DNA of 64,000 bases, taken from NCBI GenBank assembly GCA_013396755.1, contig VWZF01006010.1, positions 434,001 through 498,000 of the forward strand, in the 5' to 3' direction. The translations under genes were made by a program, and so were the position numbers. The notes beneath the pieces were generated by a model. The model was not told the DNA's origin. It was given only the letters and a program-made list of their open reading frames with translations, and did no database searches. Shown here piece by piece: positions 14,101 to 29,100 of the stretch. Position 1 is the first letter of the stretch, and each line of letters starts with the position of its first letter. Origin of the DNA: Sclerurus mexicanus (lineage: Eukaryota; Chordata; Aves; Passeriformes; Furnariidae).

Positions 14101-17100
14101 TTCTGCTTCGTGATCTTGGTTTACTGCCTGCTGTCTGCTCTTCTTCAAGTGCCTGGGGAGGATTTTTCTGCTGCTGCTGTTCCTCGATGGCAGACTGCCA
14201 GCTCCCTGAGGCCCTTTCCTTCCTTGTGACAACTCTGCTGGCTGCATGCTCTCTGCTTGACAAAATTAAATCTAGTGGTGAAGATGGGGCATGCCAATCT
14301 TTTTTCCATACCAGGTAATCAATCATTTCCGTTTGCTGTGAACACTTAATTTTCACTGGGAAAAGTGATGACCCAGTTACCATCTCAATTCCAATAACGT
14401 AGCCAAACCCTCTCCAAAGTCAAGGCCAGCCAGTGCTTTTTAGATCACCATTCTTCAGATATGGAAACTTCAGGAATGGTAACCAGCTACACACAAGCCA
14501 CTCCACCTATGGTCCCTCAATCATCTCTCCTCACTGCACAAATTTCTGTTTGTGGTACTTACTGGGATACCTGCTGGACCACGTTCTCCTGCAGATCCAG
14601 GCAATCCATTCTTGCCCTGTGTCAAAAGGAAAAAGGTTAGTGATGTAATGTATACTAGAATTAAAAGTATCCACCTGCAGCAGGGATTTCTTTAACACTG
14701 CTCTACCTCCTCTCTTGACAGACTGTAGAGTATCTTATTTACAATTGACCCACAACTCGTGCATCCCTGATTTCATATGTCTGACTCCATCTCAGGAAAA
14801 AATGAAGACATAAGAACCCAAATTCTCTAGTCTGAGAAGGACCAAACCAGTACTTCTCCTCCTCCTCCTTTCCTCCACCCTTGTCCCTATCATATGTAGC
14901 ATCCTCCTGGATGGATAGAGTTGCCTACTATGGCTGCTGCAAGTCACCAGTGTTCAGACAAGACTCTTTTTCATCATCTCAGGCTTCCTCTTTTTTTGGG
15001 AAATGGAGAGAAACATTTCTTCTAAAGCCTTGAGGCATTTGATACTTACCTGACACCAGACAACTCAGAATGAGCCAAAACATCCTTTAAAATATTGTGT
15101 TTCTCACTGTTCCTTAACAAAGTAGCTGAGCATCTACACGGACTAAAGTTTGGTAACATGAAGTTCTACACCCTGCTTTTCTCAACTCACTATGCAGGGG
15201 TGTTTTTCCCTGCACCATAGTTGACCATAAAGACCAACCCTTGCACTGGCAATATTCAAAATCATGACACACTCCTTGTTAGAGAATAAACAAAACAGAG
15301 GAAAAATAAGAGAAACTGATACTTTGCCCTCCAACATACAAATGCTCAAAGATCTCTTCCCCAAAGAACAATGTGGCCTGAAGTTATGATACTTTTTATC
15401 TCTTCAAATATTTTTACTCTTTGCTAGTGTTGTGCAGGGGCATGACACATTAGTGAGTGATGCCAACAGTACAGGAATAATGAGATGCATTACAGAGTAA
15501 ACACAGGAGCTCTCCGTATGTTCCTGCACTCTAATCTAAACCCCAAACCTCCCAGATCAGAGGGACCTGCCACTCCAGCTCCTGGCATTGCTGGCTGAAT
15601 TAGTGTTTTGCTCTGATTATGGAACATGCTGCAGAATCTATTTAACTAGCATGTCTTGCAAGAAGGAAAAGAACTTACTCATTGCATCACATTAAAGATG
15701 TGCCAAGGCTCAGCAAAAGAGACCTCCATTCAAATTTGATAAGGGTTCATTTTAAAGACAGATTTTTAAACCTCACAAAATTAATAAAACTAATTTCTGA
15801 GCCATCCCAAATGGCGCTTTTTGAAATGTCAACTAAATTGCCATTTCTCCACTGAAGTCATAATAAAATTGTGCAGGTGAACAGATCACAGCTGGACCCC
15901 ACATATCTCAACCTGGGCACTTGCTGTTAGTGTCTACTTTTGAAATCTGAGAACATGTGAGAAGTGAGTGAGATTCCATAGGCAGGACTGGAATATGAGC
16001 ATTTCTGACACTGTAGTCCTGACAGAATCCATTAAAATGTTCTTCCACCTGAGTCAGCAACCATCAGTCCATTGCAATATTCTAAGTCTTCACCAGTTTC
16101 TAGCAATATCAATCTTGTCTTTCTCAAAGTATGAAAAGTGTTTTAATTAAGCATCATCTGAACCTTCCTTAAGACTCTTCTTCCAAAGCGAGAGTTTGGA
16201 CTGCAGCACATCCCCATTACACACAATGAAGGGACACCCCACCCCTGGAAGTGGTCAAGGCCAGGCTGAATGGGGCTCCGAGCAACCGGGTCTAGTAGAA
16301 GATGTTCCTTAGCATGGCAGGGGTTGGAACTAAATTAGATTTAAGGTTCCCTCAATCCAAACCACTCTATGAACCATAATGTGCCTCCAGAAATGGCTTG
16401 TCAGAAGAGAAAACTCACCGGCTGCCCTCGGAGTCCTCGAGGGCCCTGTGGTCCTACAGGACCAGGATCACCCTGAAGGGAAGAAAAGTATTCCGGTGAG
16501 TGAGAAAGATCTGGCATGCAGGAAAGTGAACAAACATTTTAAAATGTTCCTATTAAATTACACTGTTCACGTATTAGGGGAAACACCATTAAAGAAGTCT
16601 CACTACCCCCTTTCAGTTATTTATGAGAAAGACCAACCCTTTGAATTTTAACATCTATCACTAAATGCAGCCAGATTACAGGCAGAAACCATTTTTATCA
16701 TGTTATTATGAGATAATCTTAAAGATGTATTGCTCAGGGACAGAGATTCTCTAACACTTTCCAAGAATTGACTACTCTGTCCTCTCTTCAGGGATGCTTC
16801 AGAGCTGCTTCTATCTTCTCTGAGAGGTTCCTTTAGGTCTCTCTTACATTTTGCTTTGTAGGGTACCATTTACAGCACAACAGTTGCCAGTGATACAAGG
16901 GGGTGCAAATGAGAAGCCACTTCTCCATGTCCCATGGCAGTGGCACATCAGCTGCTTGGTACACTGCTCAGCAGCCACTGCAGGATCCCACGCCAGCTGC
17001 GCTCTCCCAGGACTCTGTTATGTGGCTGCACTTGACACTAATAGTGCCAGAGGATCTGTTTGTACCATCTCTTTTTCTTCTGAGCAGCAGCAACTTATTC

Positions 17101-20100
17101 CATAGGTATTTCCTAGATTTCAGTGGAGCGGCACACTCAGTCAGGTACAGCTGTGGCAGAGGAAGCGTGACAGAACCTGGAGCGGTGGGACCTGCAGGAT
17201 GAAGCTCTGCTCGGAGACAGGCAGCAGAAGGCAGGTCCATGACTGCACAGCACAGCCTGGGTTTCATACAATGCTGCTCTCTCTGCTTTTCCAAAGATGT
17301 AGCTGACATTTTAGTGCCAGCAGTTGAGCAGTGACAAAGGCCCTCTAATTCTTTGTTTCCCCTAATGATCATTGCACAAATCATTCCCTGCAGTAATTCA
17401 CCCTTTATTGCAGTTTCTGCAGCTGTTTCAGGTCAGGGTCACTGTGAATTAAAATTTTCATTTGTCAGGGATAAGGAGATTAATTTCTGCTCAAAATGGT
17501 AAACTTACATCCTTCCCTGGTGGCCCCTCACGACCAGCAGGACCTGTCACACCTGGCTCCCCCTGCAATTCAGCAAAAAGGAAAGAGGGATCAGCTCAAG
17601 GTCAAATTCATACCAGTACCACCACTATAAGAGGTATGGAGTTTCTGCAATACTGGACTGAGCTCAGTGAAAACGTTTTTGAAGTCAACAAGAGCCTCGT
17701 TCATCTTATATGACGTGCAGCTTATAAAAATACCTCTGAAGCATCTCCTGTAAGTGATGCACAAGGCAGTGCTCTGCTTTCCAGCAGATTATTTGTTACT
17801 GAAAACCACCAACATATTCATGATACAGAAGCTGTAATAATGAGGAAGAGATGAGGAATTCCAGCAGTGGATTTTTCAGATAAGCTTCTGCAAGCAGAGA
17901 ATTTTATTTTCCTGTAAAAAGGCAGAATTAGGTGGAAGAACATTAATTTTTGCCTTCCAACTTTTACACCAAGAAGCTCAGAACACAGTGGAGAACTTCT
18001 CATGCACAACTTAAAGTTTGGGTTTTATGATCCACAGGCGACACAGGACATTTCTCTTCACATTTCTGTAAGTTTTTTATTTGCATTTATTTTGCACTTC
18101 TTCAGGAGGAGAGCTAGTACTTGTCCAACAAGTGCAGCAGGGTTCCTCTCCTTGCAAGTCAGGGTTTGTACCAGCAGGATATGGCATGGAGGCATCCTCA
18201 AGGCTTCCCAACAAAGGGCTTTCTCAAAGGCAACATCAGAGAACTCAGCTCTATCAGCTACCTCACCTTAGCCAGAATCAGAAGTTCAGCAGAGGGAATG
18301 AAGACACCTGCTGTCATTTTATGCCAGAGATGTGGCCCATAGAATCGTAGTTGAAGACAGCCACGTTAAACACTGTCATCATTTTTACCTATTGCCTCAG
18401 ACAGGACAACTTCAATTTGCACCATCTTTACCCAAAGGATCATGCATGAGGTAGAAGCTACTTACCCGTGGACCTGGGGGACCTGTATCTCCTCTCTGTC
18501 CTTTGAAACCCTGCACAAGAGAAGGAAATCAATAATTATCCATCACCCTGATGCATGAAGCATGAAGAAAGCTTTAGCTTGAATGTTTGCTCAGAAACCT
18601 TCACAGTTTTGCCTAAAGTTACTGTGAACTGGTCTGCATGGAGTCCCAGAGAGTAATGAGGAAGGGCCACATCACAGGAAAAGGTTTCCACACTTCCTTA
18701 TGTTCTAAACCCAAGACTCTGGTCTGTGTATTCCTGGTGCGACCAGCCCTAAATTTTGCTGCCCCCTGCTCTTTCAGAGGACACAGAACGCAAGGGCTAC
18801 AGCTGTGACTCTGCCTTCTGGTAGTGCAGTTCCAAGAAGTTATATGCTTTAACTCTCAGATAAGGGATTTACTCTTCTCTAAGTGTGAAGGATTTGGAAA
18901 TGTCTGTGTTCTATTTTTGGTGCTTATTTATATGTTAATTTAGTCACAATGCCATGACTGGTTATGTGTTTGCATCAGTAAAGAACCTCATCTGCCCAAC
19001 AAATGCTCTTCCTGACTACAGTTCAGAAGAGGGAGGGGATTGAACTCTTCAGAGCACAACCTACCGGTAAACCTCTGGCACCCTCCTGGCCTGGGAGCCC
19101 TGGTTCTCCAGGCTTTCCCTATGGGAAAGAATAATGCTCATGTTAGAGAGAGTCTCTGGTCCATCTCTCTGCTGTTAAAAACTTCCCACTCTTCTCCCTT
19201 AGACATAACATCACTGAGAACTATGGCCGACTAGGGTTTATCCAGCAATGTCTGAGCACACAGGAGAGCAGTGACAGATGTTCCCATACACAGCCCAACC
19301 TGCACTGTCACCTGCACTTTGAGGTTTGGAGGAAGTTTACACATCTGGACTGGTGCACCTTTGCAGCGTTTTAGTGTCAGAGGGGTAACGCACAAAGCAG
19401 CAACAATACCTAATCAGCATGTTCAAAATCAGCAGCTGCACAGAGAAATGGGGTATTTTGGTGGAAACACAATCTGCAGCTGCTGTGTCAAGCACTCCTC
19501 TACATACCAGTTATCCTAATGACTGGGAACTTGGCCCTTCCCAGAATCACTAAGTCCCATTTCATGAGTCACAGATAGAGGCTGGCAATGACTGATACTA
19601 GAAGCACAATCTTCATGTAACACATACAGTTGCAAGAAATAACATTCGCTGCCAAATCTATTAACATTTCCTTTTAGTTGACAACTTCATGGCTCAGCTT
19701 TTTTCCCTCGCCAAATGCAAGTATACACTGAGTAGAGAAAGCCAAATATAAACTCTCTAATTCTAACATCTAAAACAGATCTCTCAGAGTAATACACAGA
19801 AAGTCTCTTTAAAGATACCTCCTCTAAAGTTTTTATACCTCATAAACTTCTACCTAAAAGATGGATCACTAGGTTTAATGTTACAAGACAACCTTCTTTC
19901 TCTGCAGTGTTTACAGTAGCTGTAAAAGTGGAGTCACTAAGTTTTAGTGTATTTATGGTAGTTGTAAAAGTAAAAGAACCCAGTTTCTTTTCAAAATTGC
20001 TCATGTGTGATGCTTATAGATTGCTCAAGACAATATAGTCCTTCTGGTGTTCAAAACAGAGGTGCAAACAGGCTCCTTCTTCCCCCTAAGGAGTTCAAAG

Positions 20101-23100
20101 ATAGGAGGCTCTAAAAACAACAACTCATGCTGGCTCTGATTGCCTGAGCAAAAGAGTTTTAAATTACATTACCGGTTCCCCAGGGGATCCTGGTTTACCA
20201 TCTTTGCCATCATTCCCAGCAATGCCCTGTAAATGAAATGCAAAACAGGGTATAAGGAATCGATAGGGAAGATTGGTGGGGTTTATGTTAGCATGACAAT
20301 TCTGCTCATCATGGCATGCTTATGTTTGCCTAAACCACCCTTCTTTTATAGCTCAGCCATAAACCTCTCCCTGCCACACCACTGTAACAGCATAAACTGC
20401 TTCCCTTTCCAAGATGGCAAATCTAAGTGCTTTCTCCTTTCCAGCAAGGTGAGCACTCCAACAATCTTAAAACAGGATTATAAAAACAGCTACTATAAAT
20501 CACTATAATGCCATTATCTTAATTCAGATAGGCTACTTTACACTAGAAATATCTCTGACTCTATGTGCATGACAGATTAAAAATCTTCCAAAATGTTGTA
20601 CTATTACTTTTTCCAGAAGAGAGGAGTCTATAGCCAAGATGCACTTGGGTATAGTGCAAAGGAATAATTTTGATTGTGGATTCAGATAAAGTCAATATCT
20701 CACTCTATGAATTCTTGTGCTCTTACATTAAAGCTATTGGTTGATTTTTTTGCTCTACCTAAGACTATTTCTTCCAATTAGGACATAAACAAGGAACAGA
20801 CTTGATTCACATTGGTAATTGACATTGCTTTTAAATGATCAAATACAACATTCATACTGTCCTGGACCAAGGACATTGCATCAGCATGACAGAGACTGTC
20901 ACAGACCACGCATTGCTTTCAAAGAACCTCAAAAAAACCTCTTTGTTTTACACGCCTATATGTGTATGAATAGTTTAATGTATTGAATAGGAAGATGCTT
21001 AATTGTACTCACTGGAGGTCCAGGCAGCCCCGGTGGGCCCTGGGAACCTGGCAGACCATCTTTGCCCTGGAAGGAAAGAACAAACACTGCGGGTCAGAGA
21101 AACTTCCCAGATGCTTCTATCAGATGACTTATCACATAGTTTGACAAGGGACAATATTGAAAAGCTGGTCTTGTAGCCCATGTCACAGTCTCTGAGGTTT
21201 TCTTGAATTCCTTCTAGTTTAAACTGGAAGGCTCTCTTTTTACCTAAAAATTTCTGTATTAGCTGTGAGTCCTTACATATTGAGAAACCACTGAAATCAC
21301 TGGTAATTTTTTTCTGAAGGTAATTATATTTAATATTTTGTCCTTAATTTCCTGAATTAGGTGTCCAGTCAGGAAATAGATCTATATTTTATAACCATCA
21401 AATGAGTAGTTACAAGAAGTGCTTTGCTGAGACTCACAAGAAATTCCCTTACTCCACCGGACTGGACAATAGCATCCCAGGTCTTTCACAGTGTCACAAC
21501 CTTGATCATCCATTTGAAATGGAATTTCAGCCAGTGTGTCCATCTAGACTCTGGCCTCTCTGCTGAGAGTGCTCACTGATTTCATAACAACCATCAGAAG
21601 GACCATCACTGTTCAATTATGATGAAATTCTGGTTGTGAAATGGATCTGAAAAAAGGCACCTTGCTCCTTAGGAAATCCTGATCTAGAAATTAATCACAG
21701 AATTACACAGTCTTAAACTGTTCCAGCTCAACAACTTGCATTCCTCAGGGAAGGTTCATTTTTAACTTTTCAAACTGAAGTTAGCATCAATCAGATTACC
21801 TGTCTCTCCCAGGGTTTTCTCATGCATTACCATAAAGTGGCATCAAAAAAACCCCTTCAAATGAAACAGAAGTAGCAAAATTCTTCGTGGGGTTCTCAAA
21901 GGTTTTACCTGTACTGGTATTTTCAGAGGTGCCAGGGAATGGTGTCAGGCCCTGGCATCTGAGCCATGACCCTTCAACAGGTTGCTGGTTATATTTTGAT
22001 AATCCCCACAGAGAGTTTAGGTATTAACCTAGGTCATGAAGCATCCTAACAGATTTAGCAATCCTATTCTAGAGGCTAAGAGATGTTAATATCAAGGACA
22101 GACAGACAAGAGGTACAAAAACCTCCACAGAGGTCCCATGGACTGGATTATGCTCTAGCTAATTTGGAGATTCATTTGGTGGGTAAAAAAAAAAGTTCAA
22201 GAACAGAGTAATCTGTGGTTATTGTGGAGGTCCTACTTATAGGTGTAGAGTTGATACAGGCTGAATATTTTGGGGAGCTTTCAGAGGACATTACATGGGT
22301 TGCAGCTCAGCTTTACTTCACAGAGCTAAACACAGGTAAAGCCAGTGGTGAAGCACAGAGCTTAGAGCTTACTATGTCTCCTGGGTTTCCTGCAGGTCCT
22401 ATTGGTCCTGGTGCCCCATCTGATCCCTAAACAAAATAAAGCAGAAAAAATGTGAATGATTCATGCATCAACATCAACATGTTTCTCAACATACTCTGTA
22501 CTGCAGCTGGCAACTCTGGAGTTTTCTTCAGTCACTCAGTTCAGCATTCATTCCATTTCTTCTTTTACGAGCAAAAAGCAATGCCAACCCCTGCACTCAA
22601 TCAGCCTCCAAAGCCAGAAAAAGTCAGATATTTCTGTTTCTGAAAATAGGAGACAAATAGGAAAAAGCCAATCTTGTGACAAAAATAGCTCTGAAGAACA
22701 GAAATCATGGGAGAACAGAAATTATGAAGCACAATCTGTGGCAGGCAAACTCCTGGAGCCACAAGGCAATAGAGACAGAGGGAAAAGTCAGCAAAAGCTG
22801 AAGAGCAAAATTATCTTGGGGTCATCAAATTTTTTCTGCTTTGACAGGCTCAGTTTTACTTTGCACTTTCCTTTGGCTGTGAGTCTGTTCAGAGGGTCTC
22901 ATAGAACAATTTGAAGTGTTTTAATCTTACTGAAATAACCCTGTTTGCTGTGGCAGTATCAGGTTAACACAGACACAGTAAATGTGTCTGTTATTAACTT
23001 CTCCTACAATAATTCTCAAATGGAGCACAAATGACCCACAAAGCAAGTCCACATGTTGCCCCAATGGCAAAGCATCCAGCATCCTTTAGGGATTGCTTCC

Positions 23101-26100
23101 ATTTGAATATAGAATTTTAAATTAATCCCATTTTCTGGTATGTCCTGTCATTTAGTCAGTGCAATGTAAATTCAGACTGTGCTGATCTCCAGTACAGATG
23201 AAGGTGGCACCCCCTCAGCACGGCAGAGCCAAACTGCACTGTAAGCAGCAATATTAGCAGTGATGACTGTGGGCAAAGAAAGGCAGTTTGGAAAGAAAAG
23301 TCCTTCTCTCAGGAAAACTCACAATACTTGAAGTGTGGAAAGTGGAGATATCAGCAGCAGGAGAGCCAAGTTATGTCAGCTCTGATTCTGCACTGTCACC
23401 TCTCTTATACATACAAAGAAGCATAATTGTATTAATGGAGAGAGCAGAGCTAGGAATGAGGACTCTGATGGAGAGGGACATGTAAAAGGCCTTTTAATTC
23501 AAAAGTAATCCACATGATATGAAAATTGGAGAAAATCCAGTCTCATACTACTGTGTAAAATTGAGAACTAAAATGCTCTTAGATTTGCTGGTTCTAGACT
23601 AACAACTCATTTCACATACAGGAAAACACCTATACACATACTAAATAGTCTCTGTGGAAGAGTTTTCATCATCATTGTGTTGTATAAAGAGAGCAACTGA
23701 AGCTTAGCATCAATTTACAGAGTGAGTTGAAGCAATCAGTGAAAAGTGGCCAATGTATTAAGCAGCAATTACCCATGAGTGGGGAACTCTATGGCACTCA
23801 GGGGACCATTAGGAACCCACTGGAAAATGAAAATTCAATGCACAGACAGATAGGAATGGTCCTTTCTTCCACATGGAGCTTGCAACAACTGTTATTAATA
23901 AGAAAATTACAGGATCATCTTTGCAACAAAGGAACTTACAGGTGGACCAGGGTTTCCAGGAGTCCCTGAGAAGCCAGGCATTCCAGGGTGGCCCTGTAGA
24001 ATGAAAAGAGAGATGTTCTTTAGGGAATATTCACACCTCTAGTTGTATAAGAGTTAATCGGTAATTGACTATTGTGAAGTAGCATGAAAATGTGACAACA
24101 CAGAGAGAGAAAGGATTATAAGGAAATAAAGAACTACAGCTTTTTAAAGCAAAACCTTGGTTTTCAAGGTGCATGCTTCAGAAATAACATAATTATATTG
24201 CAGGTGTACTTTTTCCAATGTGTACTTCAGTCTATGCTAATGCAAAATGAGAACAGATATTGTGGAACTGTACATACAGGAATTCAGGCAGGAAATCAAA
24301 TCATCAAACCTGTTTAAAATACCCTACAAATCTCATTGAAGAGATGCTGATTTTCACCTTAAACTAGTGACTCATCCCTTGGAAAAATTACCTATGAAAA
24401 TTTGCTCTAATTTAAACCAGTCTCCTCTTTCCTGTGACAACTCAGTCCCTCCTAAAAGGGGTCATCTTTACATTCGTCTAAGACAAATAGAAATACTGAA
24501 ATTTTCAACCCAAAGACACCTGATCTCCTGGATTTCATCTAGGGATTATCTGAGGAAATTACTAGGGGTTAGGTAATGTAGAGAACTGAATGCATTCAAC
24601 CCAGAGCTGAGGAAACAGATGATACAGGAAAGTTTTTACTGGAGATGAGGATGGCAACCTGTGGAGGATTGCTATAGTTTTCAGCATAGCCCATTTGTAG
24701 TTTATCAGTGATGAAGAATTCCCATCTGCCTGCTTTGCCTCTGAGAAGAGTTCCACAGACATCATAGTTATTACTGATGAAGGGATAAGAACAGTAACAG
24801 CACTGCTGGAAAGCACACTCTGTTTTTACCTGTTCACCTTTTTCTCCTACATCCCCAGTCATACCACGGTCTCCTTTAGCACCCTGATAATAATAATAAA
24901 AAAAAAAAGAAAAAAGGCCATTAAAAGTCACTTCAGTTCAGTATTGTGACAGCTTTCTGACCTAGTTCATAAAGCACTTGGACATTAGAGCATAAAACTC
25001 ATGAATTAGGACTAAGCCCTCCTTGCCCTTCACTCGGGTTCTTAGACTTTCACTACCAATGCTGGAGCCAGGAATATATGTGAAGAATGGCCTTTGAGCA
25101 GGCCTGGCATAGCTGGTTTTTTTAACGTTGTAGTCTCATAGACATAAAAGGGAATTATACATCCTTAAAAAGCAGGCAGGCTGTTAGGAAGTTCACTAAA
25201 TCACATCATGATAAGGAATCTTCTGGCCCAACAAAGGCTCCCACAGTGTGAGCTGGTAATCTCCCCTCCCTTCAGGGACAACAGCAATAAAAATGGCATT
25301 TCCAAGGTGCAGTCTGAAGATCCATACCCAGAAAGCGTTCCCCTCTTTGTCTCTGTCTTTTTCTGTCCTAGTGACACAGAACAGACAGCTAACTCAAATA
25401 TAGATATCTGCATTTTCAGTGCTTAAAGTAAGGCAGGATGAGTCTCACACAGGGAAAAATACTGAGGTGATGGTGAACAAGTTATGAAAAATGCACAGAA
25501 CAAGAACTGCTGGTTGTGGAAATAATACTCTGGTTTACTATATGAGAGCTAGGAGACAAGGGCGAGAGGGAGGGTTGCTATTTATTAAATAAAAGAGGTC
25601 TAATTCGTCCAGACAGAAGGAATGAAGGTGCTGATGAACAAAGATCTGCAGTTCTATTGCTCTGTTTCAGAATGGGACCTAATTGGTTGGTTGGTGTTGG
25701 TAAGGCCAATATGCCACAGAGTCAATTGAGTCTTTTACTGCAAGTATCTCCTAGCATATTTAGAAAGGAGTTACAAAGACCGTCTTTGTGTTTGCATCTT
25801 CCCAGTGGTCTTACAATATTTTCTTATAGCATTTGCAAAGTCCTTTTACTGAATTTAAGTTAGACTAATTTATCAATTGCTCAATTTTATGCACATGTAC
25901 AGTTTGAAATTTGTCCTGTTATTTCACCTACACATTCAATTTTGCTGCCTAAATCTCAGCTTTCTCATAACATAGAAGAAAGCAGCAGATGTGGTATGTC
26001 TCAGACTGCTTGGCATTTCTGCCAGTTATTATGGGTTACTAATTCTCTTGCAAATTTTATCCTGGAACATACTTTCATTTTGATCAACTCTATGTTTCTT

Positions 26101-29100
26101 TTTGAGACTGTAGTGCTCTCCCCAACAGTTTTAATGGCAAGATATAAAACTAATTTATGAATCTCTACTAGTTTGTCCTACACCTTCAGTCTTGTAAGAC
26201 CAAATACAAAGGATGTTAAAATAGCAGAATTATTTTAGACAGTGGGCCAGTATTGCAGGGATGTGGGGAGGAAACTGTGGTCCATCATGAAAGCACCTTC
26301 TCCCTCCCTCCACTGATTTGTTTTATTTCACATTAGGCAGTTGTAAAGATTTCAGTTGTGATCAGGCACTGACACTGGGAGCTGACTGATGGCAGACCTC
26401 TTCATGGGCAATGCTTGAAATGTGACACCACTGGAAAACTTCAGAAAACGGAAGTTTTGTGTTACACTATGTCCCTAGAACATAAAAATATAGTTGAAAC
26501 AAGTTCTTCCTATAACTTGTTTCAGGAAATATTCAGAGTGTGTGGATAAAACCACCATGGCAGATGGTGCTCGTGAAGCGCAGCAGTCACAGCAGCCTCA
26601 GTTCAAGTGGTTCCAGAATTTAGGATTCAAAGAGGAGAGGAACAGACATGGTGGCTACTGCTGAGGCTTTAATTTCTTCCTCACCTGGTTTGGGTTGAAA
26701 CTTATTCCCAAGTCCTTATCTGTTTCAGAACAGCAATGTAAAGAAATTCAACATCAAGAATCAGGACCTTTACATGTTCATGTCTGTGTGTGAACAAAGG
26801 GATGGCAGAAGACACTATTGAAGTGAAAGAGTGTCCATGTGGGGACCTGTGCAGTTCTGCCCACCCCACAGGCCACTCCTAATTCTTTACACAGAGATGG
26901 ACCTCACTAAGATTCTGTTTCATCCATTATCCTCACAGTATCATAGAATGGTCTGGGTTGGAAGGGACCTTAAAGACCATCTAGTTCCAACTCCCTGCCA
27001 TGGGAAGGGACAGCTTTCACTAAACCAGGTTGCTCATAGCCTCATCCAGCTTGGTTTTGAACACTTTCAGAGATGGGCATCCCCAGCTTCTCTGGACAAC
27101 CTGTTCCCAGGCTAATTAGCATGACTAAGGAGTCACAAATAAATTTTCATTAGACAACGGAAAAAAGCCAACCAACCTTTGGGCCATCAAGCCCAGGTGG
27201 GCCTGCAGGACCTCTGGGACCAGCAATTCCCTGCAATGCAGAAGAGGCAGAGGTAAAGACTAGTTTAATCCATTGATTCCACGGGCATCTGTAAAAGATT
27301 CAGTAGGTTGTCGACCAAAATTAAAAAAAAAAAAAAGGAACCATTTTATAACAAACTATCAACAATATTATGAGAAAGGCAAGGTTACACCAGATCCAAG
27401 GCATCTCTTACCATTTTCCCATCCTGGCCATCTCTACCTGGTGGTCCTCGGAGACCTTTATCACCTTTGAAGCCTGGGATGCCTGGCAGTCCTGGTGGGC
27501 CAGGAGGACATTCACTGCACACATCCTAGCAGAGAATGTGGAGAAACACATCAGCAACAGGCTGCAGGCACTCAGCAGACCCTACGGACACCCACTATGA
27601 ACACAGAATTGTGGTGCTGGTATAATATACAAACCTTTGAGGTTTTACCTCACTGGGTAGGATTGGGGTGAATTTGCCTTACAGAACTGTAATGAGGGTG
27701 GTGTGGAGCAGAGTCAATGTCAGCAGCTGAGCTCCCACATGATCCCATGGGGAGTTTCCTATCAGTTCTACATTCCAACAGATTACCCAGAATGAAGAAA
27801 CCAAGGAAAAACCTCCTCCTGATGGAGAGGTCAAATTGTCACAAAGCAAGGCTACCAGGAACAGCATTGTTTTGAAGCTACAGGACTACTAGAAAATTGT
27901 GTCTGTACCAGTTTGAAAGAGCTGGGTTACAGCCCAAGGGCAGATTTCTAAGGAAAAACAGGTGCAGCACAATGTCAGTTTCTGCAGGTGAAACTGTATT
28001 TAGCAGCTGGCATGGCCAAGGAGAACTCATCTGATGGAGTTTGTGAATGTCACAGTGTCCTGGCCAAATTTTATCACAGAGAAACACTCCCCCCTTCCAA
28101 AACTCTTTGAAGTATTATCTCAATAGCCCTTACACTTCAACTATCCTCAGGAAATTAAAAATAATGTGCATGACATTTTCATTTCAAAGGCAGAATCCCT
28201 TCAGCAAAAGGGGAGGGAATCCTGCCCATAAGAGATAGAGTAGCACAACAGACAGATCATCAGGCTGAGGATCAGGAGACTTTGCTCCAACACCCACCTC
28301 TGTCAATGATAGGTTGCAAAATTGTGGGGTAAATTGTCTTTCTGAGACTCAGACCCTATATGCACCTTTATCTACTTACATTGTCAGTACTTGAGAAACA
28401 CCCAGAACAGCAGAGCTCTACTTTAATCTGGGATTTCAAGATGCTGTTTTATATAGATCTGTACCAAGCATGGAGTGAAAAAACGCCAAGCAGAAAGAAT
28501 ATGCCATAACATAAGCAAAGGAAGAAAATGACAGAACACCTAAATGGCATCCTGTACCCAAGAATGAGTCTCTTGTTCTTGTCCAGATTAGAAAACAAAA
28601 AAAATACCTCACAGTGAAGCCTCCAGAACCATACTAGGCACCACAAAACAAAGACAGCTCTTCAAAGAAGTCATTTCACAGTAGCAGTCTTAAAAGGGTC
28701 CTTTTGTTAATATGGTTGGTAAAAGAAAGTAATTTTTTATTTTGTTTTAATCAATAATAAAGGATTTCTTGCCATGTTTCAAGACAGTGTAAAAAACTCC
28801 TAACTCAGCCCATCGAAATCTGTAAAGATTTTGCAGTCAACGTTTTTCAAAGACTGACTTGTTTCCCAGAGAAGTCTCTACATGGAGAATAAAAGCAGAC
28901 AGATCATCACTTTTGAAACATGGGTCCTTCTGGGGTTAATTACCTGAATCCTTTTAGGTGAATAACGCAAACTAACTTTGCACTCATAGTTCAAAATTAC
29001 TCCAGTCCCTGTCGAAGGTATATGTGAAAAAGATCAGATATTTTATTAAAATGGTTTCTATTCTCTGGTTTAGATAATACAACTTGATAATGTTTATTTT

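Noticed and set aside
17150..17202. Plus-strand EPGAVGPAG
   Set aside because: Three triplets only, wrong strand, ends in a stop and has no splice sites; coincidence.
22456..22914. 152-codon plus-strand open frame
   Set aside because: Low-complexity, polar composition, no domain or context; about the length expected by chance in AT-rich introns.
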